From: an uncultured Clostridia bacterium
Lineage (GTDB): Bacteria > Bacillota > Clostridia > Christensenellales > UBA3700
Direction of reading: 5' to 3'
DNA length: 5,579 nt
Assembly: GCA_947176975.1 (NCBI GenBank)
Contig: CAMWSW010000076.1
Span: forward strand, 1 to 5,579
Below the pieces are notes generated by a model. That model was not told the origin of the DNA. It worked only from the letters and a program-made list of their open reading frames with translations, and did not search any database. Positions 1-5,579 of the stretch are shown here, in pieces (the stretch's first letter is position 1; every line of letters begins with the position of its first letter). The translations under genes and the position numbers were made by a program.

Positions 1-35
1 GTAAATACTAAACTCTTTTTTGATTTTATATTCAT
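1..35 (-). CDS. Start of an unidentified protein downstream of recN (partial, N-terminus only)
   Basis: An ATG at 35-33 opens a frame that runs off the left edge, giving 11 complete codons, MNIKSKKSLVF. A good ribosome binding site, GAGAGG (48-43), lies 7 bases upstream, which is the main reason to call it a gene. A lysine-rich start followed by hydrophobic residues would fit a signal or membrane anchor. In Firmicutes with this gene order the gene after recN is often spoIVB, a membrane-anchored sporulation serine peptidase. That identity is inference from position only, since no diagnostic residue is inside the window. It is 47 bases from the recN stop with no terminator between, so it probably belongs to the same transcript. 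Confidence 0.6.
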   Translation of the reverse strand, partial: MNIKSKKSLVF

Positions 36-41
36 CTTCTG

Positions 42-67
42 ACCTCTCGGGAATTAGTTTGAGAAGT
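42..67 (-). promoter_or_regulatory. Ribosome binding site of the downstream gene, possibly held in a hairpin
   Basis: The strong Shine-Dalgarno sequence GAGAGG (48-43) can pair with an upstream pyrimidine run. ACTTCTC (67-61) and GAGAGGT (48-42) form a 7-bp stem with one G-U pair around a 12-base loop. The structure would cover the whole ribosome binding site and leave the ATG at 35 free. There is no U-tract, so it is not an intrinsic terminator. The binding site itself is well supported; the hairpin as a control element is only a possibility, because pyrimidine runs near Shine-Dalgarno sequences can pair by chance. Confidence 0.4.
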
Positions 68-82
68 TGAATTAAAATTATT

Positions 83-1774
83 CTAATTTTTATATTTTTT
101 GGCAAAATCCAGCATCTCTTTTGCGTGAGGAATGGCATACTCGGACGTATCTTGTCCTCCGATAAGTCTGGATAGTTCTTCAATCTGATCGTTTTCGTTT
201 AGGCAGACGAGTTTAGTTATAGTCTGTCCGTTTGTTGTTGATTTCTGAATTAGATAGTGCGTATCTGCCATTGACGCAAGTTGAGGTAGGTGCGTAATTG
301 CAAGAACTTGCTTATCTTTGGAGATATCGTACATCTTTTGCGCGACGATTTGAGCGATTTTACCGCTTATTCCCGTGTCTATTTCGTCAAAAACCATTGT
401 AGATATTCCATCAAGATTTGCGATTATCTTCTTCATTGCAAGCATAAAACGTGATAATTCACCGCCTGATATTACTTTTGAAAGTTCTTTTACAGGTTGT
501 CCTGCATTTGCGCTAAACATAAATATTGCTTCGTCGCTTCCGTTTGGCGACGGCGTAAATTCATCAATAGACGGCAATGGCGAAAAATTAGTCTCAAACT
601 TGCAAGAATTCATACCCAATTTTTTGAGTTCTGATTGAATATTATCGGCAAGCAATTTTCCGACTTTTTTTCTTTCTTGAGATAATATTTGCGTATTCTT
701 ATAAAGTTTTTTAATCAGCTCTTGCTTTTGAGCTTCGTATTCTTTAACTTTTTCTTCACCGTCAGACAAGAAGTCATATTCTTCTTGCATTTCTTTGAGA
801 TTCTTCTTAATTTCTTCTATAGAGTTGCCGTATTTTCTCTTCAATCCGCGAATCAGCATAAGCCTTTCTTCGCATCTTTCGTATTCTTGCATACTGAAAT
901 CATTGGATTGAGCCATATTTTCTAGCGTATAAGCCAGATCTTTGAGTTCAATTTTGCAACTGTCCAGACGCTCGATAATTCCGTCAATACTTGCGTCGTA
1001 CTCCCGTATTTTTGCAAGATTAGATATTAAAAAACTCAAAATGCTTAAGATATTTTCGCTTTCGTCACCATTGAGAGCGTTGTAACTTTCATTCAACGTA
1101 GAAATAATAAGTTGAGAATTGTTGAGCTTGTGACGAAGCGCAATGAGTTCTTCTTCCTCGCCGTCCTGCAGATCCGCATCTACTATCTCATTTATTTGGT
1201 ACTCTAATAAGTCAATATTCTTGTTTACGTCATGGAGAGAGCCGTATTTATCTAACTTTTTGCAAATTTCTCTATATTCCGAGTACAAATTCTTTTGAAT
1301 ACCTATATATTTATTGATGCTGTCTTCTCCGTATTTATCGATGATATTCAAGTGAAATTGACTGTTGAGCGCGGTTACGTTCTCATGTTGCGAATAAATA
1401 TCTGCAAGAGTACTTGCAACGTCTTTAAGCATAGCAAGAGTCACTCTCTGACCATTAATTGAACAGGTATTCTTACCATCCAACGTCATCGTGCGCTTTA
1501 ATATGAGCTCGTCTTCTGCTTCTATATCGTACTCATTTAGCAAATTTTGAGTGTTTACATTTATATTTTCAAATACTGCAGTTACGCTGGCGCTATTTTC
1601 TCCATATCTAATGAGAGATTTATCTGCTCTTTTGCCCAAAACAAAACTTAAACTGTCAATAATTATTGATTTACCTGCGCCCGTTTCGCCCGACAAAATA
1701 TTGAGCCCTTGATTGAAATTGACGTCAAGAGATGTGATTAAAGCAATATTCTTTACGTTAAGATTTGTCAACAT
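83..1774 (-). CDS. recN: DNA repair protein RecN (SMC-like ATPase)
   Basis: RecN is a cytoplasmic SMC-family ATPase that acts early in recombinational repair of double-strand breaks. The 563-residue length is normal for the family. The N-terminal half of the ATPase head has Walker A GETGAGKS (residues 29-36) and a Q-loop region SQHEN (about 128-132). Long, charged, helix-rich arms follow (roughly 150-340), fitting the coiled coil. The C-terminal half has the ABC signature SGGELS (436-441), Walker B ending VFDEID (461-466), and the H-loop ITHLPQ (493-498), all as in known RecN proteins. The N-terminus MLTNLNVKNIALI matches the family start. The ATG lies one base after the argR stop, with AAGGA (1790-1786) 11 bases upstream, a rather long spacing, so translation is probably coupled to argR. 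I saw no LexA-type box before it. The stop codon is TAG. Confidence 0.97.
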   Translation of the reverse strand: MLTNLNVKNIALITSLDVNFNQGLNILSGETGAGKSIIIDSLSFVLGKRADKSLIRYGENSASVTAVFENINVNTQNLLNEYDIEAEDELILKRTMTLDGKNTCSINGQRVTLAMLKDVASTLADIYSQHENVTALNSQFHLNIIDKYGEDSINKYIGIQKNLYSEYREICKKLDKYGSLHDVNKNIDLLEYQINEIVDADLQDGEEEELIALRHKLNNSQLIISTLNESYNALNGDESENILSILSFLISNLAKIREYDASIDGIIERLDSCKIELKDLAYTLENMAQSNDFSMQEYERCEERLMLIRGLKRKYGNSIEEIKKNLKEMQEEYDFLSDGEEKVKEYEAQKQELIKKLYKNTQILSQERKKVGKLLADNIQSELKKLGMNSCKFETNFSPLPSIDEFTPSPNGSDEAIFMFSANAGQPVKELSKVISGGELSRFMLAMKKIIANLDGISTMVFDEIDTGISGKIAQIVAQKMYDISKDKQVLAITHLPQLASMADTHYLIQKSTTNGQTITKLVCLNENDQIEELSRLIGGQDTSEYAIPHAKEMLDFAKKYKN

Positions 1775-1775
1775 A

Positions 1776-2225
1776 TCAATAACTGTCCTTAATAATGTTT
1801 ATCACGTCGACAGCGTCCTGCTCTGTCCTTGTGACGCAAAAAATCGTATCGTCGCCTGCAATAGACCCAATAAGTTGAGGAAGATTCATTCTGTCAATGA
1901 AAGCTCCTGCGGAATTTGCCGCGCCTGATACAGTCTTGATAACGATAATATTGCCTGCGTGTTGCATACTCAATACGCTTTCTTTAAAAATATTGTCGTA
2001 TTTTGCGTGAAGTCCATGCTCTTTGTAACTGACTTGGGTATAGCGATACTTCTTTGATTTTCCGGCAACCTTGACCAGTCCGAGTTGTTTGATATCTCTT
2101 GACACTGTAGCTTGCGTTACGTTGTAGCCGCGCTGTTGCAACATGACGGCAAGTTCTTCTTGCGTGTCAAGTTCGTTTTGCGAAATTATATCCAAAATTG
2201 CCTGTTGTCTGGTCTTATTTGACAT
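1776..2225 (-). CDS. argR: Arginine repressor ArgR/AhrC
   Basis: This is a hexameric transcription factor that senses L-arginine and binds ARG boxes to repress arginine biosynthesis and, in Bacillus, activate catabolism. From the chosen start it has 149 residues, the usual family length. The winged-helix domain covers about residues 1-70, with recognition-helix motif TQATVSRDIKQL (37-48), including the conserved Ser42-Arg43. The C-terminal oligomerisation and arginine-binding domain has ANSAGAFID (103-111) and GSIAGDDT (120-127), whose Asp pair contacts arginine in known structures. An in-frame ATG 14 codons upstream (2267) would overlap nadK and add residues without family support. The ATG at 2225 is preferred because GGGGAG lies 6 bases before it and the protein then begins MSNKTRQQAIL, as relatives do. 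One base separates it from nadK and one from recN. Confidence 0.97.
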   Translation of the reverse strand: MSNKTRQQAILDIISQNELDTQEELAVMLQQRGYNVTQATVSRDIKQLGLVKVAGKSKKYRYTQVSYKEHGLHAKYDNIFKESVLSMQHAGNIIVIKTVSGAANSAGAFIDRMNLPQLIGSIAGDDTIFCVTRTEQDAVDVINIIKDSY

Positions 2226-2226
2226 T

Positions 2227-3057
2227 TTAATCTCCCCAATAATTGAGTTTTGCGCTAAGTTTAGCATAGAAATTTTGATTTTTTAGTCTCACAAACGACG
2301 CTTGTTTTTTACCTTTTTCTATTACAATATCCATTGCCTCGTCTTGCAGTTTAGCAACTATGATGCCGTCGGCAATGACGCGCATATAATTGTTTTGAGT
2401 GGAAATCTTTATGCTCATATTGTCGTCCACGACCATTGGACAACTGTGCAAAGAATGCGGACAAATTCCGTTGATAATCAGAGCCTTGACAGTCGGACTC
2501 AATACCGGGCCATTGCATGACAGCGAATATGCAGTCGAACCCGTAGGAGTGGAAACGAGTACTCCGTCGCTTCTCAAGGTATCTGCCAAGATGCCGTCTA
2601 TATACACGTCAAACACCGATACGTGACATGGATCTTGACAACTGACGACTACTTCGTTGAGCGCATTAAACTGCTGATCTCCAAGCGTAGCTTTGAGCAT
2701 GGAACGCCGCTCGATTGTATAATCACCGCTCTGCAATGCAGAAATAGCATATCCCATTTGATTTTCGTCAATCTCTGTCAAGAAACCTATTTTGCCCATA
2801 TTGATACCAAGTATCGGCAAATCGCTCGGCAAATTGCGCACGATATCAAGCATCGTGCCGTCTCCGCCAAAGGCTACGACTACGTCGCACCACTCAAATA
2901 CCTCTTTTGCGACGGCAACGACTTTGTCGTCAAAATACTCTTTTGCGTTGTCGCATACTTTGTACTCAATGCCGACTTCTCGTAGCTTTTGGCAAAATAA
3001 TTTGCTTGCTAAAGCGTCTAAATCTCTTTTTAAATTTGTTTTGATTCCAATTTTCAT
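2227..3057 (-). CDS. nadK: NAD kinase (ATP/polyphosphate-NAD kinase)
   Basis: NAD kinase phosphorylates NAD to NADP in the cytoplasm and sets the NADP(H) pool for biosynthesis. The 276-residue length is typical of bacterial NadK. Diagnostic motifs are present in order: GGDGT (64-68) with the catalytic Asp66, NMGKIGFLTE (86-95), NE at 134-135, and the glycine-rich block DGVLVSTPTGSTAYSLS (164-180) with ICPHSL (198-203) behind it. The start MKIGIKTN matches the first beta strand of relatives, and the nearest in-frame codons upstream run into a TAA at 3087-3085 with no alternative start, so ATG 3057 is firm. No Shine-Dalgarno sequence precedes it. Instead a -10-like TATAAT ends 6 bases before the ATG, suggesting leaderless initiation. 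It is the first gene after the only sizeable internal gap and sits one base before argR. Confidence 0.97.
   Translation of the reverse strand: MKIGIKTNLKRDLDALASKLFCQKLREVGIEYKVCDNAKEYFDDKVVAVAKEVFEWCDVVVAFGGDGTMLDIVRNLPSDLPILGINMGKIGFLTEIDENQMGYAISALQSGDYTIERRSMLKATLGDQQFNALNEVVVSCQDPCHVSVFDVYIDGILADTLRSDGVLVSTPTGSTAYSLSCNGPVLSPTVKALIINGICPHSLHSCPMVVDDNMSIKISTQNNYMRVIADGIIVAKLQDEAMDIVIEKGKKQASFVRLKNQNFYAKLSAKLNYWGD
2232..2237 (-). promoter_or_regulatory. Ribosome binding site that fixes the argR start
   Basis: GGGGAG lies within the last codons of nadK, six bases before the ATG at 2225. It decides the short argR start over the in-frame ATG at 2267. It also makes argR translation independent of, but well placed for coupling with, ribosomes ending on nadK. 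Confidence 0.75.
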
Positions 3058-3063
3058 ACTTAA

Positions 3064-3092
3064 ATTATATACGATATTGCATAATTATTCAA
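3064..3092 (-). promoter_or_regulatory. Putative sigma-A promoter for nadK-argR-recN
   Basis: On the minus strand, -35 TTGAAT (3092-3087, four of six consensus bases) is separated by 17 bp from a perfect -10 TATAAT (3069-3064). With standard spacing the transcript would start at about 3057, the A of the nadK start codon. The site fills the 36-base tlyA-nadK gap, starting just after the tlyA stop. AT-rich DNA produces such hexamers by chance: a TATAAT also precedes tlyA, without a -35. The pairing of both hexamers at optimal spacing with an ARG box is what makes this one credible. Confidence 0.55.
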
Positions 3093-3093
3093 T
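3076..3093 (-). promoter_or_regulatory. Putative ArgR operator (ARG box 1), overlapping the -35
   Basis: The minus-strand 18-mer ATTGAATAATTATGCAAT fits the palindromic ARG-box consensus WNTGAATWWWWATTCANW at every position but one (G for T in the right half-site). It contains the -35 hexamer and about two thirds of the spacer of the putative nadK promoter, so bound ArgR would block RNA polymerase. argR is the second gene downstream, which fits the autoregulation known for argR in other bacteria. The match is seen directly; function is inferred. Confidence 0.55.
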
Positions 3094-3807
3094 TCATTTG
3101 CATAAATATATCAAAAATTCTTTATTTTTTCCTTCTTTAATAGGAGCTGTCGTCAATCCTTTAAAAGAAAATCCAATGGACAGCGCAAAGGACTTTATAT
3201 CATCGCATACTCTTTGGTGAGTCTTGGGACTTAGAACTAAGCCCTTTTTGCTTAATTCTTTTGCGCCAGCTTCAAATTGAGGTTTGATAAGCGCGATTAC
3301 TTCTCCTCCGTCCTTCAACAACTCATAAACTGCCGGTAAAATATATTTCAATGAGATAAAGCTTACGTCGATGCTTGCAAAATCGCACGTCTCACCCAAA
3401 TCGTCTACTGTGATATACCTAGCGTTAAGCTTGTCCTTTATAACAACTCGACTGTCCGCCTTTAATTCGTCGTCAAACGCGCATTCGCCAACGTCGACGG
3501 CATACACTTTTGCTGCTCCATTTTTGAGCATACAATCGGTAAAACCGCCGTTGGAAGCGCCGATATCGACACATACTTTACTTTTTACGCTGTAATTAAA
3601 ATCGTCAAACGCCTTTTGAAGCTTGTCTCCGCCAAGCGACGAAAACTTGAAATTATCCAAAATTTCTACAGTTGAATTATCTTTTAACTCGTATCCCGCC
3701 TTTGTGACGTTTTTGCCGTCAACTTTGACAAAGCCGCTTTCAATCATCTGTTTTGCCTTTGTTCGCGTGATATTTTGTGTTGTCGAAAGATATAAATCCA
3801 ATCTCAT
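3094..3807 (-). CDS. tlyA: TlyA-family rRNA (cytidine-2'-O)-methyltransferase
   Basis: TlyA-family enzymes use S-adenosylmethionine to 2'-O-methylate cytidines in 23S rRNA and, in some members, 16S rRNA. They are often annotated as hemolysin A or YqxC. An S4 RNA-binding domain spans about residues 1-60. An FtsJ-like methyltransferase domain follows, with the SAM-binding motif DIGASNGGFTDCML (81-94), IDVSFISL (146-153) and LIKPQFEAG (173-181). The likely catalytic K-D-K-E set is Lys62, Asp147, Lys175 and Glu230. At 237 residues, with the S4 domain starting at residue 1, it resembles the short type I form, which methylates only 23S rRNA; this subtype is inferred. One oddity is that the usual SRGG before the first catalytic lysine is SLGG here (Leu58). 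The start matches the family, but no Shine-Dalgarno sequence is visible. The dxs stop is 9 bases upstream, so translation may be coupled. Confidence 0.93.
   Translation of the reverse strand: MRLDLYLSTTQNITRTKAKQMIESGFVKVDGKNVTKAGYELKDNSTVEILDNFKFSSLGGDKLQKAFDDFNYSVKSKVCVDIGASNGGFTDCMLKNGAAKVYAVDVGECAFDDELKADSRVVIKDKLNARYITVDDLGETCDFASIDVSFISLKYILPAVYELLKDGGEVIALIKPQFEAGAKELSKKGLVLSPKTHQRVCDDIKSFALSIGFSFKGLTTAPIKEGKNKEFLIYLCK
3097..3114 (-). promoter_or_regulatory. Possible second, weaker ARG box
   Basis: Exactly 21 bp upstream of box 1 (18-bp box plus 3-bp spacer, the arrangement of tandem ARG boxes in Escherichia coli) lies TTGATATATTTATGCAAA. It matches 12 of 16 informative consensus positions. 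The right half-site ATGCA is the same as in box 1, while the left half is poor. It lies in the last codons of tlyA, so its sequence is also constrained by coding. Confidence 0.3.
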
Positions 3808-3816
3808 ATATTATAA

Positions 3817-5508
3817 TTAAAGTTTGCTTTTGATAAATTTCACAATACTGTCACTGTCAAACCCGACTTCTTTGAGAAGCTCTTTGCGAGAAGCGACAGC
3901 GTAAGCGGTATTAGGAATATTGACGCCGTATACTTGCGTGTCTTTGTCTTGTTCATTGTTGAACTTTTCAAGGGCTTGAGCATAAAGAGAATTTTGCGCA
4001 ATATATTCTTCAAAGAAAAATAATTTTTTGCCTTTCATAGAATCAAGCATTTCTTCGTCATACGGTCTTATAAATCTTGCGTTGACGACGTCAACGTCTA
4101 TGCCTTGAGACTTTAGAATTTCTGCGCTTTCGCATACGCTTGAGAGCGTTTCGCCATTTGATATCAATACAATCTTGCTATCGGAAGATACAATCTTCTC
4201 CCACTTGCCGCGCTCAATAGGCGTATGTACAGTATAATCTTTGGATATTTCGCTCTTTGGATAGCGAATTGCAAGCGGAGCGTCAAATTCATGAGCCCAG
4301 ACTAATATATTTTTCAATTCTTTTCCGTCTTTGGGGGCAAATATAGACATATTCGGCGTCGCGCCGAGATACGCTACGTCATACAGTCCTTGATGAGTTT
4401 CACCGTCTCCGCCGACAAATCCCGCTCTGTCAATGCAAAATACTACGGGTAATTTATTGAGACATACGTCGTGCAAAATATTGTCGTACGCGCGTTGCAA
4501 GAACGTAGAATAAATGGCTACGTATGGCTTCTTCCCTGCCAAAGCAAGTCCCGCTGACATAGTGACCGCATGTCCTTCTGCTATGCCTACGTCAACAAGC
4601 CTTTGGGGGTGTCTTTGCGCGAATCCGCTCAATCCCGTACCGTCGGTCATTGCCGCAGTGATTGCAATAATATTCTTATTTTTGTCGGCAAGTTCTGTCA
4701 TAGTCTCTCCGAAAACTTGACAATAAGTCGGTTTTGAATTCTCTTTACCTACGCTGTGGTACTTTGAGGGATTGAGTTCTGCGTCCTTAAATCCCTTGCC
4801 TTTTTGGGTAACGACGTGTAATACCAAAGTCTTTTTTGAATTCTTTGCATACTTCAATTTGCCTATCAAATCGGATATGTTATGTCCGTCGATATTGTTG
4901 AGCATTTCTATATCCAAAAATGAAAATTCGTTGCCGTACTTGCGGACGATTTTCAAATACTCGTTGATAAATCCCACGTTGCCGGAGATAGACATATTGT
5001 TGTCGTTGATAATAAATATAACTTTTTTATTTAACGTAAGTACATCGTTGAGCGCCTCAAAAAACAGTCCGCCCGTCATTGCACCGTCGCCTATTAGACA
5101 AATGATATTACCGTCGATATCACCTCTTGCCATACCGCATGCAATGGATAAAGCTGTCGAAGCGTGACCGCTGTTGACGGTATCGTATTCACTTTCTTCT
5201 CTCTTGGGAAAGCCGTTGAGTCCGTCTTTTTGTCTTAAGGTGTCAAATTCATTGAGTCTGCCTGTAAGTATTTTATAAGCGTAACACTGATGTCCTACGT
5301 CAAATATAAGTTTGTCTTTGGGAAAATCAAATACGTAATTCAAAGCGCAAGTCAAATCAACGACGCCCAGGTTTGACGCCAAATGCCCGCCATTGGCAAG
5401 CGTATACTTGGTAATAACATTTCTTAAATCATTTGCCAAAAGGTCAAGCTCTTCCAATGAAAGTTTCTTGATATCGTCAGGCAATTTAATTTTGTCAAGA
5501 ATTTGCAT
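3817..5508 (-). CDS. dxs: 1-deoxy-D-xylulose-5-phosphate synthase, short form
   Basis: DXS condenses pyruvate and glyceraldehyde 3-phosphate with thiamine diphosphate, the first step of the MEP isoprenoid pathway; its product also feeds thiamine and pyridoxal synthesis. Visible motifs are GGHLASNLG (40-48, His42), DVGHQ (70-74, His73), the ThDP/Mg site GDGAMTGG (140-147) through NDN (168-170), DGH (207-209), DVGIAEGHAVT (306-316, Glu311), TFLQRAYD (335-342, Arg339) and DRAGFVGGDGETHQG (360-374, with Arg361, Asp368, His372). These correspond to the key E. coli residues, so it should be active. At 563 residues it is shorter than the usual 620 or so. The loss lies between NVG (177-179) and DGH, about 48 residues by alignment offset. 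GAGGA precedes the ATG at good spacing, and the start overlaps the upstream stop as TAATG. The gene is complete. Confidence 0.96.
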   Translation of the reverse strand: MQILDKIKLPDDIKKLSLEELDLLANDLRNVITKYTLANGGHLASNLGVVDLTCALNYVFDFPKDKLIFDVGHQCYAYKILTGRLNEFDTLRQKDGLNGFPKREESEYDTVNSGHASTALSIACGMARGDIDGNIICLIGDGAMTGGLFFEALNDVLTLNKKVIFIINDNNMSISGNVGFINEYLKIVRKYGNEFSFLDIEMLNNIDGHNISDLIGKLKYAKNSKKTLVLHVVTQKGKGFKDAELNPSKYHSVGKENSKPTYCQVFGETMTELADKNKNIIAITAAMTDGTGLSGFAQRHPQRLVDVGIAEGHAVTMSAGLALAGKKPYVAIYSTFLQRAYDNILHDVCLNKLPVVFCIDRAGFVGGDGETHQGLYDVAYLGATPNMSIFAPKDGKELKNILVWAHEFDAPLAIRYPKSEISKDYTVHTPIERGKWEKIVSSDSKIVLISNGETLSSVCESAEILKSQGIDVDVVNARFIRPYDEEMLDSMKGKKLFFFEEYIAQNSLYAQALEKFNNEQDKDTQVYGVNIPNTAYAVASRKELLKEVGFDSDSIVKFIKSKL

Positions 5509-5579
5509 TACTTCTTCCTCTTCGCAGTAAATTTTGAACCGAATAATCCTATCATTCTTGCCGACATGAAGACGAATTC
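5508..5579 (-). CDS. C-terminal end of an unidentified protein upstream of dxs (partial)
   Basis: The frame is open from the right edge for 23 codons and ends in TAA (5510-5508), whose last base is the A of the dxs ATG. This stop-start overlap is the main evidence that it is coding. The visible tail is EFVFMSARMIGLFGSKFTAKRKK: a hydrophobic stretch followed by a lysine/arginine-rich end, as in the last membrane helix and cytoplasmic tail of a membrane protein. In Firmicutes with this gene order the usual genes here are xseB and ispA, or sometimes a divergent PAP2-family membrane protein. The tail does not resemble the ends of ispA or xseB that I know, so I leave it unnamed. Confidence 0.6.
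   Translation of the reverse strand, partial: EFVFMSARMIGLFGSKFTAKRKK
5516..5521 (-). promoter_or_regulatory. Ribosome binding site of dxs
   Basis: AGAGGA lies seven bases before the dxs ATG, inside the final codons of the upstream frame. It supports ATG 5508 as the start and means dxs has its own initiation signal besides coupling through the TAATG overlap. Confidence 0.7.

Noticed and set aside
66..83. An ARG-box-like sequence (TGAAT then ATTAT) after recN.
   Set aside because: Only 8 of 10 core positions match and the region is nearly all A/T, so it is not distinguishable from chance.
1775..1860. A LexA/SOS box ahead of recN.
   Set aside because: I saw no GAAC-N4-GTTC type palindrome near the recN start. 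Any SOS control would have to act at a more distant promoter.
2254..2265. Short palindrome GCTAAGTTTAGC near the end of nadK, considered as a terminator or operator.
   Set aside because: It is five-base arms around two bases inside conserved coding sequence, with no U-tract and no resemblance to an ARG or LexA box.
2223..2267. Longer argR reading frame starting at ATG 2267, overlapping the end of nadK by about 40 bases.
   Set aside because: The extra 14 residues have no family support. GGGGAG sits at ideal spacing before ATG 2225, and the 149-residue product equals the usual ArgR length.
2792..3220. A 142-codon open frame on the plus strand opposite nadK and tlyA.
   Set aside because: It lies antisense to two clearly conserved genes, crosses their junction, has no recognisable motif and is best explained as a shadow of minus-strand codon use. 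Other plus-strand frames were rejected for the same reason.
3808..3815. A TATAAT just before the tlyA ATG as a second promoter.
   Set aside because: No plausible -35 lies 16-18 bp upstream, and transcription would start inside the tlyA start codon region, leaving no usable initiation site.
5574..5579. GAATTC (EcoRI site) exactly at the window end, suggesting a cloned fragment boundary.
   Set aside because: The left edge has no such site and several internal GAATTC sites exist (for example near 608 and 4736), so it looks like coincidence.

Overview
The window is a compact run of genes, all on the minus strand, from a low-GC Gram-positive bacterium, most likely an uncultured member of the Clostridia. 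The DNA is AT-rich. The order dxs, tlyA, nadK, argR, recN is a well-known conserved block of spore-forming and related Firmicutes, where spoIVB and spo0A often follow recN. Codon choice (frequent GCG, GAC, ACG and TCG beside many A/T-ending codons) does not look like classical Clostridium, but I cannot name a genus.

Layout in the direction of transcription, from right to left. At 5579-5508 is the last 23 codons of an unrecognised protein, and its stop overlaps the dxs start (TAATG). At 5508-3817 is dxs, the entry enzyme of the MEP isoprenoid pathway, with an unusually short interdomain linker. At 3807-3094 is tlyA, an rRNA 2'-O-methyltransferase with an S4 domain. A 36-base gap follows, the only internal gap with room for a promoter. 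Then come nadK (3057-2227), argR (2225-1776) and recN (1774-83), separated by single bases. A 47-base leader follows, and then the first codons of another gene (35-1) running off the window. No intrinsic terminator is visible, so the genes are probably co-transcribed.

The most interesting spot is the tlyA-nadK junction. It holds a good sigma-A-type promoter (TTGAAT, 17 bp, TATAAT) whose predicted start site falls on the A of the nadK ATG, which has no Shine-Dalgarno sequence. This suggests a leaderless nadK message. The -35 hexamer and upstream part of the spacer lie inside a near-perfect ARG box (one mismatch to the 18-bp ArgR consensus). A weaker box sits exactly 21 bp upstream, the spacing of tandem ARG boxes in known arginine operators. 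Because argR is the second gene from this promoter, the simplest reading is ArgR autoregulation that also brings nadK and recN under arginine control.

Otherwise the genes are conserved housekeeping genes: isoprenoid precursor synthesis, ribosome modification, NADP supply, arginine regulation and double-strand-break repair. I found no mobile element, CRISPR array, tRNA or rRNA, and no gene-free stretch longer than 47 bases.
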